Counted from the first letter of the stretch, positions 52,845 to 62,296 are shown. The stretch is 64,000 bases of DNA from Candidatus Zymogenaceae bacterium (GCA_016931225.1 JAFGFE010000002.1:54144-118143), one strand, 5' to 3'. The notes: generated by a model from the sequence alone, not told the origin. Program-made: numbers and translations.

Positions 52845-53933
52845 ATGAAACACACGGCACTTCATAGCGAGCACATCAGGCTGGGCGCCAAGATGGTGGA
52901 GTTTTCCGGCTGGGAGATGCCGGTGCTCTATAGCTCCATCATCGAAGAGCACAACGCCACACGTGAGCGTGCCGGGATATTTGATATCTGTCACATGGGG
53001 GAGTTCATCGTCAAAGGACCGAACGCGGCGTCGCTCCTTTCCGGCCTCATCCCCACGGACATCAATCGCCTGGAGCCGTCGAAGGCCATGTATTCGTGCC
53101 TGGTCAACGAGCGGGGCGGCACGGTGGACGACCTGTTCATCTACATGCGGGATGTCGACGACTTTTTCCTGGTGGTAAATGCGTCCCGAAAGGATACGGA
53201 CCTCGCATGGATGCGCGGACACGCCCCGTCATCCGGGGTGGAGATCGTCGATGTGTCGGACGAGACCGCCAAGATCGACGTCCAGGGGCCGATGTCACCG
53301 GATATCATGAAGGCGGTGTTCCCTGATGCGGGTAGCGAGGGATTGAGGCGATTCTATTCCCTGGAGACGACCCTCGATGGCGAGACGGTGATGCTCTCCA
53401 TGACCGGCTACACCGGCGAGCGGGGATACGAACTCTATATGCCGGTATCCGCCTCCGTATCCGTCTGGAATCGACTCTTGGATGCGGGGAAGCCCTTCGG
53501 CCTTGTTCCCGTTGGCCTGGGCGCCCGGGATACCCTGAGGCTGGAGGCCGGGTATTCCCTCTATGGACATGAGCTGACGGAAGAGATCAGCCCCGTCGAG
53601 GCGGGCCTGGGGTGGCTGGTCAATTCAAAAGACTCCCATATCGGAAGGGACGTATTGACGTCCCAGAAGGAGCGGGGTGCGCCCAGGGAGATCGTGTGTC
53701 TCAGGATGAGAGACAGGGGCGTTCCCCGGGATGGGTATCCGGTCGCACGGGACGGAGAGGAGATCGGCGTGATCACCAGCGGCGGGTTTTCCCCCACCTT
53801 CAAGGTGGGCATTGCGCTGGCCTTGGTGAAGCGGGGATCGGTCGGTGTGGGTGAGCGTCTTTCCGTGATGATGCGCGGTAGGCCGAGGGACGCGGAAATC
53901 GTCCCCCGACCCCTGTACGCATACAACGGGTGA
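52845..53933 (+). CDS. gcvT: Glycine cleavage system T protein (aminomethyltransferase)
   Basis: 362 residues from ATG 52845; the frame is open much further upstream inside the oxidoreductase gene, without homology. TALHSEHIRLGAKMVEFSGWEMPVLY, FDICHMGEFIVKG and MTGYTGERGYELYMP are family blocks. Transfers the methylene of H-protein-bound aminomethyl to tetrahydrofolate. Usual length. AAAGAAAGA precedes the start. Confidence 0.95.
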   Translation: MKHTALHSEHIRLGAKMVEFSGWEMPVLYSSIIEEHNATRERAGIFDICHMGEFIVKGPNAASLLSGLIPTDINRLEPSKAMYSCLVNERGGTVDDLFIYMRDVDDFFLVVNASRKDTDLAWMRGHAPSSGVEIVDVSDETAKIDVQGPMSPDIMKAVFPDAGSEGLRRFYSLETTLDGETVMLSMTGYTGERGYELYMPVSASVSVWNRLLDAGKPFGLVPVGLGARDTLRLEAGYSLYGHELTEEISPVEAGLGWLVNSKDSHIGRDVLTSQKERGAPREIVCLRMRDRGVPRDGYPVARDGEEIGVITSGGFSPTFKVGIALALVKRGSVGVGERLSVMMRGRPRDAEIVPRPLYAYNG

Positions 53934-53949
53934 ACGCTGAAAATAATCA

Positions 53950-53978
53950 TTGCGAAGGGATATTATACATAGTACATT
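53950..53978 (+). promoter_or_regulatory. Possible internal promoter before gcvH
   Basis: TTGCGA (53950-53955), 17 bases, TACATT (53973-53978) in an AT-rich 75-bp gap between gcvT and gcvH. Confidence 0.4.
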
Positions 53979-54008
53979 ATTTTCAAATATGTATCTGGAG
54001 GAATCGGA

Positions 54009-54407
54009 ATGAGTGACATACCCAAGGACCTTAAGTATACCGAAGAGCATGAATGGGTTCGCATGGAAGGCTCTGTGGGGGTGTGCGGCATTACTGATTA
54101 CGCGCAGGAAATGCTCACCGATATCGTGTATGTGGAACTGCCCGAGGTGGATATCGAAATCGGCCAGGGGGAACAAGTTGCCGTGGTGGAGTCGGTCAAG
54201 GCCGTTTCGGATGTATACGCCCCGTTGACCGGTACGATTGTCGAGATAAACGAAGAACTGGAGGACTCGCCGGAGATGGTAAACGACGATCCCTACGGTG
54301 AGGGCTGGATCTTCAAGATCGAAATCGAGAACGATGATGAGCTGGAAGAGCTGATGGACGCCGAAGAATACGCAGCGTTCATCGAATCGATGGAGGAGGA
54401 AGAATAG
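54009..54407 (+). CDS. gcvH: Glycine cleavage system H protein
   Basis: 132 residues, lipoyl-carrier fold. The lipoylated Lys64 is in ESVKAVSDVYAP. GITDYAQEMLTDIVYVELPE is the conserved strand/loop. Shuttles the aminomethyl and dihydrolipoyl group between P, T and L proteins. Strong GGAGG site. Acidic tail. Confidence 0.96.
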   Translation: MSDIPKDLKYTEEHEWVRMEGSVGVCGITDYAQEMLTDIVYVELPEVDIEIGQGEQVAVVESVKAVSDVYAPLTGTIVEINEELEDSPEMVNDDPYGEGWIFKIEIENDDELEELMDAEEYAAFIESMEEEE

Positions 54408-54411
54408 AGCC

Positions 54412-55743
54412 ATGAGCTTTATTCCCACAACGAAAAAAGACACCGAGGACATGCTGGAGCTCATCGGTGTTACAAGTCTCGACGGCCTTTTTTCCGACAT
54501 CCCGAAAGAGATCAAGCATATAGGGGCGGTGGATCTCCCGGAGGCACTCAGTGAAATCGAGGCGGATATGCTTCTCTCCCGGCTTTCCGATGGGAATCGG
54601 CGGTTGTCGGTCTTCGCCGGGGGCGGCGCGTATCTACATTATGTTCCCCCCGTGGTGGATCAATTGGCAAACAGGAGCGAATTCTACACCGCCTATACCC
54701 CCTACCAGCCGGAGGTGAGTCAGGGAACCCTGACGGCGATTTTTGAATTCCAGACGATGATGTGCAGGCTCTCCGGAACAGAAGTGACCAACGCCAGCAT
54801 GTACGACGGGGCGACGGCGCTTTCAGAGGCGGCCCTGATGAGCGTTCGGGACAACAAGAAAACAAGATTCGTCATAAGCAGTGCGGTCAATCCCCGCTAT
54901 CGGGAGGTGCTCTCCACCTACGGGTGGGCGAACGATCTGGAGGTCGTCACCGTCCCCGCAGCCGGTGGTGTGACGAGTCTTGCGGACATCGCGGCGAGAC
55001 TGAATGATGAGACCGGTGCCGTAATCGTGCAGAGCCCGAACTATTTCGGCTCCATCGAGGATGTGGAGGCGATTGCTGGAAAGCTCTCGGGTACGAAAAC
55101 GAACCTGATCGTTGTGGTGACAGAGCCTCTGAGCATGGCGCTTCTGAAATCCCCGGGGTCTCTGGGCGCGGATATCGTCTGCGGCGAGGCCCAGGCGTTC
55201 GGAAACCCGGTCGGGTTCGGGGGGCCCTGTCTCGGTTTTCTTTCTGCGAAAAACCGGTTCATGCGAAAGATGCCCGGGCGGCTGGTGGGAAAGACCACGG
55301 ACAGCAAAAGAAACGATGCCTATGTCCTGACCCTCCAGACCCGGGAGCAGCATATCCGCCGGGATCGGGCCACCTCGAACATCTGCACCAACCAGGGCCT
55401 CTGCGCACTGAGGGCTCAAGTGTACCTGGCCCTGTTGGGAAGCCGCTTAAGGGATATGGCGATCCTCAACCATCGGCTTGCGGGATTGCTGAAACGCACC
55501 CTGTCTGAGATCGGAGTGACGCCGGTCTTCGATGCACCGTACTTCAATGAGTTCGTGGTGCGGGTGAACAATGCTAGAAAAATCCGGGACGCGCTTTTTG
55601 ACAAGGGGTATCTCGTGGGGATTCTCCTGGAGGACGATTATCCCGATTTGACCGATTGCCTCCTTCTGGCCTGTACCGAACTCAATGCTCCACCCGACAT
55701 CGACGCTCTGGCGATTGATCTTAAGGCGTCCCTCACGTCCTGA
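54412..55743 (+). CDS. gcvPA: Glycine dehydrogenase (decarboxylating), subunit 1
   Basis: 443 residues, 4 bases after gcvH with GGAGGAGG upstream. FIPTTKKDTEDMLELIGV, PPVVDQLANRSEFYTAYTPYQPEVSQGTLTAIFEFQTMMCRLSGTEVTNASMYDGATA and AQAFGNPVGFGGPCLGFL are hallmark regions. The alpha half of a two-polypeptide P protein that decarboxylates glycine with PLP; the PLP-binding Lys is in the partner. Confidence 0.96.
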   Translation: MSFIPTTKKDTEDMLELIGVTSLDGLFSDIPKEIKHIGAVDLPEALSEIEADMLLSRLSDGNRRLSVFAGGGAYLHYVPPVVDQLANRSEFYTAYTPYQPEVSQGTLTAIFEFQTMMCRLSGTEVTNASMYDGATALSEAALMSVRDNKKTRFVISSAVNPRYREVLSTYGWANDLEVVTVPAAGGVTSLADIAARLNDETGAVIVQSPNYFGSIEDVEAIAGKLSGTKTNLIVVVTEPLSMALLKSPGSLGADIVCGEAQAFGNPVGFGGPCLGFLSAKNRFMRKMPGRLVGKTTDSKRNDAYVLTLQTREQHIRRDRATSNICTNQGLCALRAQVYLALLGSRLRDMAILNHRLAGLLKRTLSEIGVTPVFDAPYFNEFVVRVNNARKIRDALFDKGYLVGILLEDDYPDLTDCLLLACTELNAPPDIDALAIDLKASLTS

Positions 55744-55777
55744 AGCTATCGATTATACAGAAGTAAAGTCATAAATC

Positions 55778-57208
55778 ATGAAGACAATTTTTGATATAGA
55801 CACCCCCGGTGTTTCAGGTTGGGAACCTCCCCGCTGGGATGTTCCCGAAGAAGACGAGATACCGAAAAAATATCTTAATAACGGCATTCATCTCCCCGAT
55901 GTGGGGGAGGTGGACGTGGTGCGCCACTACACGGAGCTTTCCACGATGAACTTCGGCGTGGACAGCGGCATGTATCCTCTGGGAAGCTGCACCATGAAAT
56001 ACAATCCGAAGATAAACGAGAAGACGGCGTCTCTTTCCGGTTTCGCCACTCTCCACCCCTTAACCCCCGATTCTCTCTCCCAGGGGGCGCTCGAGGTGCT
56101 GTATGAATTGGGCGGGTATCTCTGCCGCATAACCGGCATGGATCGCTTTACGCTTTCGCCCGCGGCGGGGGCTCACGGCGAGCTGGCGGGAGTGATGGTT
56201 GTCAGGAAGTATTTCGAAAAAAAGAAGGAGGGACGGACGACCATCCTCATCCCGGACTCGGCCCACGGCACGAATCCGGCGTCGGTGAACATGTGTGGGT
56301 TCGAGGTGCGGGAGGTGCCCTCGAGCGAAACGGGAGACGTGGACGTGACAGCCCTCTCGGACATGATGGACGATGACGTGGCGGCCATGATGCTGACCAG
56401 TCCAAACACCCTGGGTCTTTTCGACCGGAACATCCTGACGATCGCAAAAATCCTGAAGGATCACGGTGCGCTGTTTTATTGCGACGGGGCGAACCTGAAC
56501 GCCGTTATGGGAAAGGCGAAAATCACCGATATGGGGTTCGACCTGATGCACATCAACCTGCACAAGACCTTTTCCACCCCCCACGGCGGCGGCGGCCCCG
56601 GGGCCGGTCCCCTGGGGGTGACGAAGGAGCTGGAGCCATTTCTGCCGGCGCCCCTGGTCGATCAAAAAGACGGCGTCTTTTTCCTCGACGACGACCGTCC
56701 CGACAGTATCGGCCGCATCCACTCCTTCTACGGCAATTTTTTGGTGTGCGTCAAGGCGTACACGTATATCAGGATGCTCGGGTCCGACGGGATCCGAAAG
56801 GTGGCGGAACATGCGGTCCTGAACGCGAATTACCTCATGCACCGCCTGAAAACCGATTACGACCTCCCCATCGATCGTCCCTGCATGCACGAGTTCGTCC
56901 TGAGCGATCACGGTATCCCGAACAATGTTTCCACCAACGACATCGCCAAGCGCATCCTCGATTACGGTTTTCACGCCCCGACCGTCTATTTCCCCCTGTT
57001 GATTCACGGGGCCATGATGATCGAGCCCACCGAGACCGAAAGCAGGGCCACCCTCGACCGTTTCGTGGAGGCGATGCAGGAGATTCTCCGGGAGGCCCAG
57101 CGGGACCCGGATCTCATAAAAACCGCCCCCCACACCACACCGATAGGCAGGGTGGACGCCGTAACCGCCGCCCGAAAGCCGATTCTGAACTATGACGCCG
57201 CCGAGTGA
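55778..57208 (+). CDS. gcvPB: Glycine dehydrogenase (decarboxylating), subunit 2
   Basis: 476 residues. YPLGSCTMKYNPKINE, SPAAGAHGELAGVMVVRKY, DSAHGTNPASVNMCGFEV and LHKTFSTPHGGGGPGAGPLGV with PLP-binding Lys263. Completes the split P protein found in many anaerobes and archaea. Overlaps lipA by 17 bases, which implies coupling. Confidence 0.96.
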   Translation: MKTIFDIDTPGVSGWEPPRWDVPEEDEIPKKYLNNGIHLPDVGEVDVVRHYTELSTMNFGVDSGMYPLGSCTMKYNPKINEKTASLSGFATLHPLTPDSLSQGALEVLYELGGYLCRITGMDRFTLSPAAGAHGELAGVMVVRKYFEKKKEGRTTILIPDSAHGTNPASVNMCGFEVREVPSSETGDVDVTALSDMMDDDVAAMMLTSPNTLGLFDRNILTIAKILKDHGALFYCDGANLNAVMGKAKITDMGFDLMHINLHKTFSTPHGGGGPGAGPLGVTKELEPFLPAPLVDQKDGVFFLDDDRPDSIGRIHSFYGNFLVCVKAYTYIRMLGSDGIRKVAEHAVLNANYLMHRLKTDYDLPIDRPCMHEFVLSDHGIPNNVSTNDIAKRILDYGFHAPTVYFPLLIHGAMMIEPTETESRATLDRFVEAMQEILREAQRDPDLIKTAPHTTPIGRVDAVTAARKPILNYDAAE

Positions 57209-58088
57209 CGGACGGAGAATCCCCGACTGGATTCGATTTCGGATCCCCGGCGGGAAGGACGCCGCACGCCTGAAAGGCGTCATAAAGCGATTCGGGCTTC
57301 ACACCGTCTGCATGGAGGCGAGGTGCCCCAACGTGGGGGAGTGCATGGGCTGCGGCACCGCCACGTTTCTCATCCTGGGTGATACCTGCACCCGAAACTG
57401 CCGATACTGCTCCGTCGCCCAGGGGACGCCCCGGCCGCTGGATTTGGATGAGCCGATGCGGGTGGGAGGTGCCGTGGGGACCCTCGGCCTTGCGTACGCC
57501 GTGATCACCTCGGTGACGAGGGACGACCTTATCGACGGCGGGGCGGGGCATTTCGCCGAGACGGTTCGGGCCGTCCGGGAGTGCGCCCCGTCGGCTCGGA
57601 TCGAGCTGTTGATCCCGGATTTTCTCCACGCCGCACCCAATTCCCTCGAGCGGATTTTCTCCGCCGCCCCTGATGTGATCAACCACAATATTGAGGTGGC
57701 AAAACCGCTCTTTAAAGGGCTCCGGCCCAAGGGCGACTACTCTCATTCCCTCAATTTACTCCGGGAGGTATCCGGCGCCGGGTTCCCCGCGAAGTCCGGG
57801 CTGATGATCGGCTTCGGCGAGTCGACCGAAGACATCACCCGGACCCTGGAGGACCTCCGGACGGCGGGTGTTTCCATCCTCACGGTGGGTCAGTATCTCC
57901 AATCGAAAAGGGACGGCTTTCCGGTGGCGCGGTATTATCACCCCGATGAGTTCGAGGAAATCGGTGAGGCGGCGAAGGGGATGGGCTTTTTGGCGGTGCG
58001 CTCCGGTCCCCTGGTGAGAAGCTCCTACCGGGCGGGGGAATACGCAACCGCCGGCGCACGGGCGCTTCATTCGGGCGAGCATACATGA
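57192..58088 (+). CDS. lipA: Lipoyl synthase
   Basis: 298 residues. Auxiliary cluster Cys40, 45, 51 (CxxxxCxxxxxC) and radical SAM cluster Cys66, 70, 73 (CxxxCxxC). The end RSSYRAGEY carries the conserved Ser that binds the auxiliary cluster. Inserts two sulfurs into octanoyl-H protein. Directly serves the gcvH made in the same operon. lipB, lipM and lplA are not in the window. Confidence 0.94.
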   Translation: MTPPSDGRRIPDWIRFRIPGGKDAARLKGVIKRFGLHTVCMEARCPNVGECMGCGTATFLILGDTCTRNCRYCSVAQGTPRPLDLDEPMRVGGAVGTLGLAYAVITSVTRDDLIDGGAGHFAETVRAVRECAPSARIELLIPDFLHAAPNSLERIFSAAPDVINHNIEVAKPLFKGLRPKGDYSHSLNLLREVSGAGFPAKSGLMIGFGESTEDITRTLEDLRTAGVSILTVGQYLQSKRDGFPVARYYHPDEFEEIGEAAKGMGFLAVRSGPLVRSSYRAGEYATAGARALHSGEHT

Positions 58089-58545
58089 TCGGTGCGCGCA
58101 AGGGGAGGGGCGGTGGTCGGTGTCGGCGATTCGGTCGGCGCTTTTTCCCTTCGATATTTTTTATATGTGTGGATTATTAAGATCTATTCGGCAACGGCGT
58201 TTTGTCTGACGTCGTTTTTTGATTTGGGTGTTGTCTTAAGCGGTCGGGGTGGGAGGTCTTGTCGGTGCCGATGACGAGGCCCGTGTTATTTTCCCTACGG
58301 TGATCTCTCGTATGCACGGATTTTTAAATTCCGGTTAATGCCGGTGTCCCCATCAGCTCTGCTTTTAATGTGATGTACTCTTATGCAGGTGTAAGTGGAA
58401 GGTTCGACCGGCGCCGGACACACGATCCGCGTTTTTCCCCCGCGATGTTCTCCAGTGAAAGCAGGGTAGTACCGCAGGCGTTTTTTCTGCGAAGTTCCCC
58501 CCTCTGTGCGTATTTTCGGAGTTCGGCCTTTGTACCGTCCCCGCC
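58089..58545. other. 457-bp convergent gap between lipA and livF
   Basis: Holds the terminator at 58193-58220 and nothing else that can be supported. Open frames in it are short, rich in R and G or S, and lack start signals. CCGG-N6-CCGG near 58332 is too short to call. Confidence 0.5.
58193..58220 (+). terminator. Probable terminator of the gcv-lipA operon
   Basis: AACGGCG (58193-58199) pairs with CGTCGTT (58210-58216) with one G-T pair, 10-base loop, then TTTTTT. It leaves a 3' untranslated stretch of about 100 bases after lipA. Confidence 0.5.
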
Positions 58546-59313
58546 CTACCCCTCCGGGGCTCCCTCTCCGTTCAATGAAATACCCAGGTAGAAGTGTCTG
58601 ACCAGGTCGTCAACCATCAGGGCGTGGGGGCTCCCCTCAAGAACCACCCGGCCGTTCTCAAGGACGTAGCCGTAGTCGGCGATGGATAACGCCATGCGGG
58701 CGTTCTGCTCCACCAGGACGATGGTCACCCCCTCGTCGTTTATGGCGGAGATGATCCTGAAGATATCGGCGACCAAAAGCGGCGCGAGGCCCAAAGACGG
58801 CTCGTCCAGCAAAAGGAGCCTCGGGCGACTCATGAGGCCCCGGGCGATGGCCAGCATCTGCTGCTCCCCGCCGGAGAGGGTCCCGGCGGTCTGTTTCCTG
58901 CGCTCCGCCAGGATCGGCAGGAGGGCGGTCACCCGCTCGTAGTCCTTTCGGACGGCGGCCTTGTCCCGCCGGGTGTAGGCCCCCATTCGCAGGTTTTCAT
59001 CCACCGTCAGGCGGGAAAAGAGCTGTCGTCCCTCGGGGACGTAGGCGATCCCGAGCCGGACAATCTCCTCCACGTCCATCCCGCCGATCTCCCTTCCCTC
59101 GAAGCGTATCGATCCGGAAACGGGCTGACGGTCGATGAGTCCGGCAACGGTCTTCAAAACGGTGCTCTTCCCGGCCCCGTTGGCCCCCAGTATGGCAACG
59201 ATGTCTCCCCGGCGGGCCGCAAGGGACACGCCGGACAGAATCGTCAGGCGGTCGTAGCGGGTCTCGACGTCGCGAAGCGAAAGGAGGGGGGATGTCCCGC
59301 GATGTTCATCCAT
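58546..59313 (-). CDS. livF: ABC transporter ATP-binding protein LivF
   Basis: 255 residues. Walker A GANGAGKST, signature LSGGEQQMLAIARGL, Walker B LLLLDEPSLGLAP, and a switch His replaced region VLVEQNARMAL (Q-loop/EQN typical of LivF). Drives uptake with LivG. Overlaps livG by 8 bases. Last gene of the minus-strand liv operon. Confidence 0.92.
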   Translation of the reverse strand: MDEHRGTSPLLSLRDVETRYDRLTILSGVSLAARRGDIVAILGANGAGKSTVLKTVAGLIDRQPVSGSIRFEGREIGGMDVEEIVRLGIAYVPEGRQLFSRLTVDENLRMGAYTRRDKAAVRKDYERVTALLPILAERRKQTAGTLSGGEQQMLAIARGLMSRPRLLLLDEPSLGLAPLLVADIFRIISAINDEGVTIVLVEQNARMALSIADYGYVLENGRVVLEGSPHALMVDDLVRHFYLGISLNGEGAPEG

Positions 59314-60121
59314 GGGTGTAATCCTTCCCCAGGTAGGCGGATAAAACGTCCGGGTGCTTCTGCACCTCTGATGGTGTCCCTCGGGCGATGACCCGCCCGA
59401 AGTTCAGCACGACGATGTCGTCGGAGATGTCCATCACCAGGTTCATGTCGTGCTCCACCAGGACGATGGTCATGCCCGCCCTCTTTCTCAGGTCCCCGAT
59501 GCGCGTAACGAAACGCGCCTTCTCGACGGCGCTCATCCCACCGGACGGCTCGTCCAACAGCAGGAGTTTCGGCCCCATGACCACGGCCCGGGCCAGCTCC
59601 ACCAGTTTTTTTTGTCCGTAGGAGAGCCCCGCCGCCTCCACGTCCCGCACCCGTGTCAAACCCATCCATTCGATGATCTCGTCCGCCGCCCGGTACTGGG
59701 CCGTCTCACTTTTCGCCCCGGGGCGGACGAAGGAGAGAAGGGAGCGCAGCACGTCACCCCCTGGGGTGTGCTGCTGGTGGAGGTGTCGTCCCACCAGGAT
59801 GTTTTCCAGGGTCGTCATGGTAGGGAAGAGCTCCAGGTTCTGGAACGTCCGGGAGACGCCCATGCGGGCGATGCGGTGGGGGGGGCGGTGTGTGATGTTT
59901 TCCCCGTGCAACTGTATGATTCCTGCGTCGGGGCGATACTCTCCACTGATGCAGTTGAGGGCGGTGGTCTTGCCCGAGCCGTTGGGTCCGATCATGGATA
60001 CGATCTCCCCGGGCCGTACCTCAAAGGAGACGTCGTCCAGGGCCCGAAGCCCTCCGAAAGAGATCGAGAGGTCCGATACCGAAAGCATCGGCGTGGGAGT
60101 GTTCATGTTACCTGTACCCAT
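59306..60121 (-). CDS. livG: ABC transporter ATP-binding protein LivG
   Basis: 271 residues from the first ATG; MNTPTPMLSVSDLSISFGG at 60106 is an equally good start with AGGT ahead. Walker A GPNGSGKTTALNCI, LSYGQKKLVELARA signature-like block, Walker B LLLLDEPSGGMSA, and the LivG-type end VLVEHDMNLVMDISDDIVVLNFGRVIARG. 6 bases after livH. Confidence 0.93.
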   Translation of the reverse strand: MGTGNMNTPTPMLSVSDLSISFGGLRALDDVSFEVRPGEIVSMIGPNGSGKTTALNCISGEYRPDAGIIQLHGENITHRPPHRIARMGVSRTFQNLELFPTMTTLENILVGRHLHQQHTPGGDVLRSLLSFVRPGAKSETAQYRAADEIIEWMGLTRVRDVEAAGLSYGQKKLVELARAVVMGPKLLLLDEPSGGMSAVEKARFVTRIGDLRKRAGMTIVLVEHDMNLVMDISDDIVVLNFGRVIARGTPSEVQKHPDVLSAYLGKDYTHG

Positions 60122-60127
60122 CTGTGG

Positions 60128-61093
60128 TCAAACCTTTTTCTGGTGATGCCTGACCAAAAGCCCCGACGGACGAACCAGCAGCACCGCCAGGATGACGAGG
60201 AAGGCGAATGTGGTCTTGAGCTTCATGGAGATGTACCAGCCGAAGAAGTTCTCACAAACTCCCATGATCCATCCCCCCACGATGGCTCCGGGGATGCTTG
60301 TCAGTCCCCCCAGGACCGCCGCGGAAAACGACTTGACGAAGGGGGCGAACAACATGGTGTTGGAGAGGTCCGATCGGGCGGCGGTGAGGATCCCCGCCAT
60401 GGCCCCCAGGACGGCCCCGATGCCCCAGGTGATGGAGAATATGCGCCGCGTGCGAATGCCCATGAGCCGTGCCGCCGTGCGGTTCTCGAAGGTGGCCCGC
60501 ATGGCGATGCCAACGGCGGAGTATTGGAAGAAGACAAAGAGCACCACAATCAAGACGGAGGTTGCGGCGAAGATGATCAGGTCGAGCTGGCTGATGGGAA
60601 CCTTTCCCACGTGATAGACCGGAAAATCCGAGAGCGGCGCGGGCATGCTCAGGTACTCGGTCCCGAATATCCAGCTCGCCGCGCCGTCGAAGGCGAGCCA
60701 CAGGCCGATGGTGATGACGATATATCCGATGTGGCTCGGGTTCTTCGCCCGGGAGAGGAACAGAAACTCGGTCAGGACGCCGAAAAAAAAGGCGAAACAG
60801 AACGTGAGCGCCAGCACCGCCGCCAGGACGAGTCCCGTGATGAGGCCGTCTCCCACAGAGGACAGCACGGGGACCTCCCGGCACCAGGCGATAATCCTCG
60901 GCATATAATCGCTCATCAACAGGTACGCCACGAATGCGGATATCATGCCCATTTTGTCGTGGGAGAAGTTGAGCACGTCCGAGGTGCGGTAAATCAACAC
61001 CAGTCCCAGGGCGATCATGGCATACAGGCTGCCGATGGCCATGCCTTGGATAAAGAGGTAGATGATGATATCTATAGCGGTCCACTCGTTCAT
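60128..61093 (-). CDS. livH: ABC transporter permease LivH
   Basis: 321 residues, about 8-9 membrane helices: IYLFIQGMAIGSLYAMIALGLVLIYRTSDVLNFSHDKMGMISAFVAYLL at the start is the LivH signature. GGLTSIPGAIVGGWIMGVCENFFG is the EAA-like cytoplasmic loop region. Inner-membrane half of the pore. Starts 6 bases after the livM stop. Confidence 0.92.
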   Translation of the reverse strand: MNEWTAIDIIIYLFIQGMAIGSLYAMIALGLVLIYRTSDVLNFSHDKMGMISAFVAYLLMSDYMPRIIAWCREVPVLSSVGDGLITGLVLAAVLALTFCFAFFFGVLTEFLFLSRAKNPSHIGYIVITIGLWLAFDGAASWIFGTEYLSMPAPLSDFPVYHVGKVPISQLDLIIFAATSVLIVVLFVFFQYSAVGIAMRATFENRTAARLMGIRTRRIFSITWGIGAVLGAMAGILTAARSDLSNTMLFAPFVKSFSAAVLGGLTSIPGAIVGGWIMGVCENFFGWYISMKLKTTFAFLVILAVLLVRPSGLLVRHHQKKV

Positions 61094-61099
61094 ATCGTC

Positions 61100-62140
61100 T
61101 CAATCGCCCCGTACGACCTGTTTTCGCTTAAAAAATCCTCTCATCGTCCGCCACACGCCGCTGAGGCCCCTCGGCTCGAAAATGATGATCAAAACCATCA
61201 CAAGGCCCGTGATAATTGCGTTGAGATGGTCCTGGGCCGCCAGGATCTGGTGAAGCAGCGTGAAGAGCACGGCCCCCAGGATCGAGCCGGTGATGGATCC
61301 CAGTCCCCCCACGACAATCATGGCCACCATGGTGATGGAAAGCATCAGGCCGTACTGGGAGGGATTGATGTGGTTGACCATGTGGGCATTGAGGGAGCCG
61401 GCGACCCCCATGTAGAAGGCCGATACGGCGAACGCCAGGCTCTTGAAATAGGTGACGTTGACGCCCAGGGAACGGGCCGCAACGGCGCTGTCCCGGACGG
61501 CGGTAAAGCCCCGGCCCACTCTTGATTTCATCATTCGGGCGGCGGCAAAGGTCAAAACGACCGTCACAAAAAGGATGACGTAGTATATCTGTTTTTCCGA
61601 TGACAGAACAATCGGCCCCAGGGACACGTCTGTGTTCATGACGTGTCCGAACATGCTGTAGGGAGGGGTGTCGATGCCGTCCATGCCGCCGGTGAGGGAT
61701 TTGGAGAGCCCCAAGACCTGTTCCACCGCAATGCCGAATCCCAGGGTGGCGATGGCAAGATACGGTCCCTCAAGCTTGAGGGCGGGAAGTCCCACGATAA
61801 AACCGAGGACCGCGGTAATAATCCCGGCGGAGAGGATCGCAATGGGAAACGGTGCGCCGATTTTCGTCATCAGGATTATCGAGGCGTATGCCCCGATGGC
61901 GAGAAATCCGGAATGCCCCAGGGAAATGAGCCCGGTATTTCCCACCACAATGTTGTACCCCACGGCGGTGATGATATTGATGAACAGGAGGTTCGCCACG
62001 AAGACGTAGTAATTGTGGGAGTCGCCCCGGGAGATCAGGGGAAAGAGGATCAGTCCGATAAAAAGGACCGACAGCAAAAGCCGGGAGGGCCGATCCTGAA
62101 GGAGCCTGTATTCCTGAAAATAGTCTTTTTCGCCGATCAT
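61100..62140 (-). CDS. livM: ABC transporter permease LivM
   Basis: The frame runs back to 62350, but a terminator-like hairpin at 62163-62189 and the lack of homology rule out the first 70 residues. ATG 62140 (MIGEKDYFQEYRLLQD, giving 346 residues) is chosen; ATG 62158 and 62161 are close alternatives, none with a good ribosome site. NLLFINIITAVGYNIVVGNTGLISLGHSGFLAIGAYASI and GGLGSITGSILGAVLFTLLHQIL are LivM hallmarks. First gene of livM-livH-livG-livF; no binding-protein gene (livJ/K) is present. Confidence 0.88.
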   Translation of the reverse strand: MIGEKDYFQEYRLLQDRPSRLLLSVLFIGLILFPLISRGDSHNYYVFVANLLFINIITAVGYNIVVGNTGLISLGHSGFLAIGAYASIILMTKIGAPFPIAILSAGIITAVLGFIVGLPALKLEGPYLAIATLGFGIAVEQVLGLSKSLTGGMDGIDTPPYSMFGHVMNTDVSLGPIVLSSEKQIYYVILFVTVVLTFAAARMMKSRVGRGFTAVRDSAVAARSLGVNVTYFKSLAFAVSAFYMGVAGSLNAHMVNHINPSQYGLMLSITMVAMIVVGGLGSITGSILGAVLFTLLHQILAAQDHLNAIITGLVMVLIIIFEPRGLSGVWRTMRGFFKRKQVVRGD

Positions 62141-62162
62141 ACCGGAACGTGAATGCATCATA

Positions 62163-62189
62163 TGAAAAGGCGCCCGTATGCGGACGCCG
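62163..62189 (-). terminator. Terminator-like hairpin in the liv leader
   Basis: On the minus strand GGCGTCC pairs with GGGCGCC (plus 62182-62188 with 62169-62175, one G-T pair, loop of 6), followed by TTTTC. It lies 25-50 bases before the livM start with no gene upstream on that strand, so it may be an attenuator or a sink for antisense transcription. Confidence 0.5.
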
Positions 62190-62296
62190 CCTTTGGTCAT
62201 CCAAAAGACATTTATAGCAAATGCACCATATCTGTTCAAGTGAAATCGGGGGACGGGTGCTGGATGTTGATAACGCGGTCTGTATGATGAAAATTG

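Noticed and set aside
59450..61525. 691-residue open frame on the plus strand
   Set aside because: Antisense to livG and livH; composition (H, D, G, Q and R rich) is typical of a shadow of membrane-protein genes.
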